Positions 8,605-10,543 of a stretch of 10,543 nt of DNA are shown here, in pieces. Position 1 is the stretch's first letter. Each line of letters begins with the position of its first letter. Both the position numbers and the translations under genes were made by a program. This DNA is from Euperipatoides rowelli (taxonomy: Eukaryota > Onychophora > Udeonychophora > Euonychophora > Peripatopsidae), in the NCBI GenBank assembly GCA_003024985.2, contig PXIH01S0002551.1; one strand, 5' to 3'. Under the pieces are notes generated by a model, which saw only the letters and a program-made list of their open reading frames with translations, made no database searches and was not told where the DNA came from.

Positions 8605-8620
8605 TAGGCTATATAGCCTA
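8605..8620. repeat. Perfect 16-bp palindrome
   Basis: TAGGCTATATAGCCTA is self-complementary. Its half-site TAGGCTA recurs through the window. Confidence 0.95.
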
Positions 8621-8855
8621 GTCAATTTTTCTAGGGAACAAAAATTTATTTAAGGACAAATAATATTTTTGATGAATATTTTTGGGCTGGTTCCACCATC
8701 TATATCTCTACCACCTCCCATCCCCACCATCTTGCCTCTAGTGTCAGGTAAAGTGTCCTGGAAGTAAATACACTAATGTACTAAGCACTTTTCCAAAACG
8801 TTGAAAATACAATTACAGTATTTATAATATAAATTTGAAATTAAAGACCACTTAC

Positions 8856-8925
8856 CGTATCCATCATATGATTATCAAAACTTGGGGCAGTTGGTGAAAA
8901 ACATAAATCTTTAAAACTCCACAAC
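8856..8925 (-). CDS. ptch: Patched ECD1 exon, equivalent of human PTCH1 exon 4 (70 bp)
   Basis: This short exon lies between acceptor ..TTTATTTTAG|GTTGTGG and donor ..GATACG|GTAAGT. The first base completes the codon split from the upstream exon (Val). The rest reads LWSFKDLCFSPTAPSFDNH and then MMDT, ending on a whole codon. The block LWSFKDLC matches the vertebrate LWKLKDLC/LEHLCYK region, and the following variable loop precedes the membrane-distal [15 protein letters not shown] block in the next exon. The length (70 bp) and phases are the same as I recall for human PTCH1 exon 4. Only the conserved DLC cysteine and the phase continuity make such a short exon safe to call; both neighbours fit exactly in frame. 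Confidence 0.93.
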
Positions 8926-9468
8926 CTAAATAAAACAACAGCAATGTTTCAAAGTGGGCTATTTATCAAAATAGGAAGTTTTAAAGATTTATTATTATTT
9001 TTTTATTTTAAATACTGCAATTTATTTTTTTTAAACATATTTCCTTTTTTTTTTACTTGCACTTGAAGTCTTGTGCTGTTTATTCTGAACAGGATAAATG
9101 GGTTGTTAGTGATCTCAAAACTCAGAACCAGATTAATCGTCAATGATGGTTGGAGAGAGAGAGAGAGTTGGCAAACCAACTGTCAATTGTATAAATAGCA
9201 AACAGCTGGGGATGGCTGTGTAGACCACCGACATACTAAACCCAGAGTCAGAAAATATCATTTTCACATTTGAGGAAACCAAATTATTTGTTAACTCCAC
9301 AAACACACACAAAAAAAAATTCATAATCCTGATCAATATTTTAGTTCTGAGGAAATATATTTTAATATGAAAATAAATTGAAGTATTTAAAGCAGATTTA
9401 AATTAGCATTTAATTTATAAGAAGACATACAAAAAAAAAAGGAATTAATGCAAGAAGGCTACACTTAC
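8926..9468 (-). other. Patched intron, 543 bp
   Basis: A phase-2 intron with donor GTAAGT and acceptor TTTTAG, equivalent to the human exon 3/4 boundary. It contains a short GA repeat (9151-9166) and a CA/A-rich run near 9302-9319. An open frame crosses 9133-9336 on the minus strand, but its product resembles nothing and it lies wholly within the intron. Confidence 0.9.
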
Positions 9469-9658
9469 ACGTCGAAAACTTCAATTTCAATTTTGGTGAC
9501 AAGAAGAGCTGCTTGGAGATGGGCCTGAAGGGATTCTAATGTAAGGATATTACTGCCCTCATATCTCGGTGTTTGAATTAAAATTTCATTGCTAGACCCT
9601 GAGCCTTCGCCAATAGTAGATTTTATGTAATTTAATTCTTTTTCTAATCGCCCGCCCT
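9469..9658 (-). CDS. ptch: Patched ECD1 exon, equivalent of human PTCH1 exon 3 (190 bp)
   Basis: This is the most 5' exon in the window. It is bounded by acceptor ..TTTTCCAG|AGGGCG and donor ..GACGT|GTAAGT. It begins with two bases completing a split codon, reads GGRLEKELNYIKSTIGEG..., continues through EILIQTPRYEGSNILTLESL and a helical stretch (QAHLQAALLVTKIEIEVFD), and ends two bases into the next codon. In PTCH1 this segment directly follows transmembrane helix 1 and starts ECD1, where the matching blocks are GGRVSRELNY and MIQTPKEEGANVL. Its length of 190 bp and its phases equal those I recall for human exon 3. The second GT of the GTGT at the donor is used: only that choice keeps the frame open into LWSFKDLC in the next exon. 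The block IGEGSGSSNE differs from vertebrates and is probably a surface loop. Confidence 0.95.
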
Positions 9659-9715
9659 CTGGAAAATATAAAAATTATATTTTAGCATTTGAACTTCAGA
9701 ATAAATTAAAATTAC

Positions 9716-9812
9716 AAAAAAAAAAAAAAAAAAACTCCTAAAAATAGTCAGCAGGGTTATTAAAGGGTGGAGATTGTATAAACCCCCCCCCCCCCCTTCT
9801 TTTTTTTTTTTT
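9716..9812. repeat. A19 and C14/T-tract low-complexity pair
   Basis: A19 at 9716-9734, then C14 (9783-9796) running into a T-rich tract to 9812, about 60 bp beyond the acceptor side of the 190-bp exon. On the minus strand this is A-rich, then G14, then T19 ahead of the splice acceptor, though too far upstream to be the polypyrimidine tract itself. Confidence 0.95.
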
Positions 9813-10356
9813 AAATTTAATAATGATGAAATCTAATTTATTGATGGCACCGGTAATTTGACTTGGAAAGACATTACATAATTTCATTGTTGAAATATAG
9901 GCTACACCTATTAGTTAAAGTGTTTCTAAATTTTTAGCCCTTCCAATAAAATTATAAATTCCTAAATATTTCAATACTAATGGGATTAAGCACAACTAAT
10001 GGGTTTACATTATATTTTTTTTTTTACTTATTAATTTTTATCTATTAAATTTTGTTAACTTTGAATTATATAGGTAGTCTACTATATTTGTCCTCTTGCT
10101 ATTAATATTAACCCTTATTTTATTTTATGAAATAGCCATTTTATTTATTTAAACTCTAAAAAAAAAGTCTATTTTCTTAAATAATTTGCATGTAAGTTAG
10201 CTTATTAAATAAATAGGTCTTTTTTTTTGATAGTTATTCCATTTCTTTTGAGAGTTGTGTCTGTGTGAAAGAGGTAGCAATATTTCAATCATCATTAGTG
10301 TGTGTGGTTCTGAGGCAGCGGTTCATGTTCATGGATTGCCGAAGCTCTTCTTTTTA

Positions 10357-10543
10357 GGCCGGCGCTCCACTGGACGATACGGTGCATGACGGTGATGCCC
10401 ATCAACGCTAAAACCTATTAAAGAACATAATTTTATTGAGATGCGCTACACTGGAAAGCGCGTTGGTTTTACGTTGACCTATGTTGATTTTTGGAGGAAA
10501 TAAATATAGAACTAGCTTTAAAAATTATGCGTCAACTCGCGGT
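10357..10543. mobile_element. Possible DNA-transposon terminus (PIF/Harbinger-like), cut by window end
   Basis: An abrupt change from AT-rich sequence to GGCCGGCGCTCCACTGGACG occurs directly after TTA (10354-10356), the trinucleotide target of PIF/Harbinger elements. Within it GCGCTCCACTGGA (10362-10374) recurs as GCGCTACACTGGA (10443-10455), 12 of 13 identical. This is like the subterminal repeats common in such elements. Only one end is in view, so the class is a suggestion only. Confidence 0.35.

Larger units (their letters stand above)
5774..8855 (-). other. Large Patched intron, 3082 bp, with a MITE
   Basis: A phase-0 intron with donor GTAAGT and acceptor CTTTCTCCTAG, placed as in human PTCH1 between exons 4 and 5. 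It contains a C homopolymer (5994-6008), a MITE with 9-bp target duplications (6572-6863), two small GC hairpins (7202-7216, 7256-7269), a GC-richer stretch at about 7840-7990 and a 16-bp perfect palindrome (8605-8620). Open frames at 6159-6365, 7746-7997 and 8031-8228 look like chance frames: no recognisable protein and no conserved motif. Confidence 0.88.
211..9658 (-). other. ptch: Patched homologue, partial gene (six internal coding exons, ECD1 region)
   Basis: This is the gene-level entry joining the minus-strand exons 9469-9658, 8856-8925, 5676-5773, 1050-1170, 864-956 and 211-332. Spliced, they give 694 bases of uninterrupted frame, about 230 residues. Patched is a 12-pass plasma/ciliary membrane protein of the RND family. 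It binds Hedgehog ligands and, when unliganded, keeps Smoothened off, probably by moving sterols. The segment seen is most of extracellular domain 1. Diagnostic blocks in order are [82 protein letters not shown] and GGCYGFATKFMHWSEELIIG. Each has an obvious counterpart in PTCH1/PTCH2 recalled from memory. The sterol-sensing domain, both ends of the protein, and the promoter are outside the window. The intact frame and canonical splice sites argue for a live gene. PTCH1 versus PTCH2 orthology is not decidable here; an invertebrate probably has a single or separately duplicated gene. Confidence 0.96.
9659..10543 (-). other. Patched intron, partial (upstream of 190-bp exon)
   Basis: The acceptor TTTTCCAG is at its left end. 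The upstream exon, which in vertebrates encodes the end of transmembrane helix 1 and ..LWVEV, is not found before the window ends. Contents are A19 (9716-9734), C14 followed by a T tract (9783-9812), AT-rich unique sequence, and a possible DNA-transposon terminus from 10357. Confidence 0.85.

Noticed and set aside
9133-9336. Minus-strand open frame of 67 codons between two Patched exons
   Set aside because: Patched ECD1 runs without a gap from exon 9469-9658 to 8856-8925, so no additional exon is needed here, and the peptide is not conserved.
9659-10543. Search for the upstream Patched exon (transmembrane helix 1, ..LWVEV)
   Set aside because: No conserved peptide with a suitable donor was found in any minus-strand frame, so it must lie beyond the window.

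Overview
This is a eukaryotic, AT-rich (roughly 30% GC by eye), intron-rich window. It carries an internal part of one protein-coding gene on the minus strand: a Patched homologue, the Hedgehog receptor of the RND/sterol-sensing-domain family. No bacterial-style operons, tRNA or rRNA genes, or CRISPR arrays are visible. The gene family is found in animals. The protein is clearly diverged from vertebrate PTCH1/PTCH2, but the exon borders match theirs closely. Together with the base composition and the abundance of small DNA transposons, this suggests an invertebrate metazoan; the phylum cannot be fixed from this window.

Six coding exons run from right to left at 9469-9658, 8856-8925, 5676-5773, 1050-1170, 864-956 and 211-332. 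Every junction has a GT donor and AG acceptor, the reading phase is continuous across all five complete introns, and there are no stops or frameshifts. The 694 coding bases (about 230 residues) encode much of the first large extracellular domain (ECD1), just after transmembrane helix 1. This covers the stretch from 'GGRLEKELNY' to 'MHWSEELIIGGIQKNKTGHIV'. The exons correspond to human PTCH1 exons 3-7, with human exon 6 divided in two by an extra 93-bp intron. The 5' part of the gene lies beyond position 10543. The sterol-sensing domain and remaining exons lie left of position 1.

The rest is intron: at least 885, 543, 3082, 4505, 93, 531 and at least 210 bp. The two big introns hold non-autonomous DNA-transposon debris. 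At 2612-3588 there is a cluster of hAT-like ends. One element there has a terminus copied in inverted orientation together with its flank, forming a 17-bp-arm palindrome. At 6581-6854 there is a MITE with about 28-bp inverted ends and a perfect 9-bp target duplication. At the far right, a TTA-flanked GGCC terminus may be a Harbinger-type element running out of the window. Long C homopolymers, several hairpins, and an apparent excess of the heptamers TACAGTA/TACTGTA and TAGGCTA/TAGCCTA are also present. No undescribed gene system was found. The most interesting points are the intron conservation and gain in Patched and the aberrant transposon terminus.
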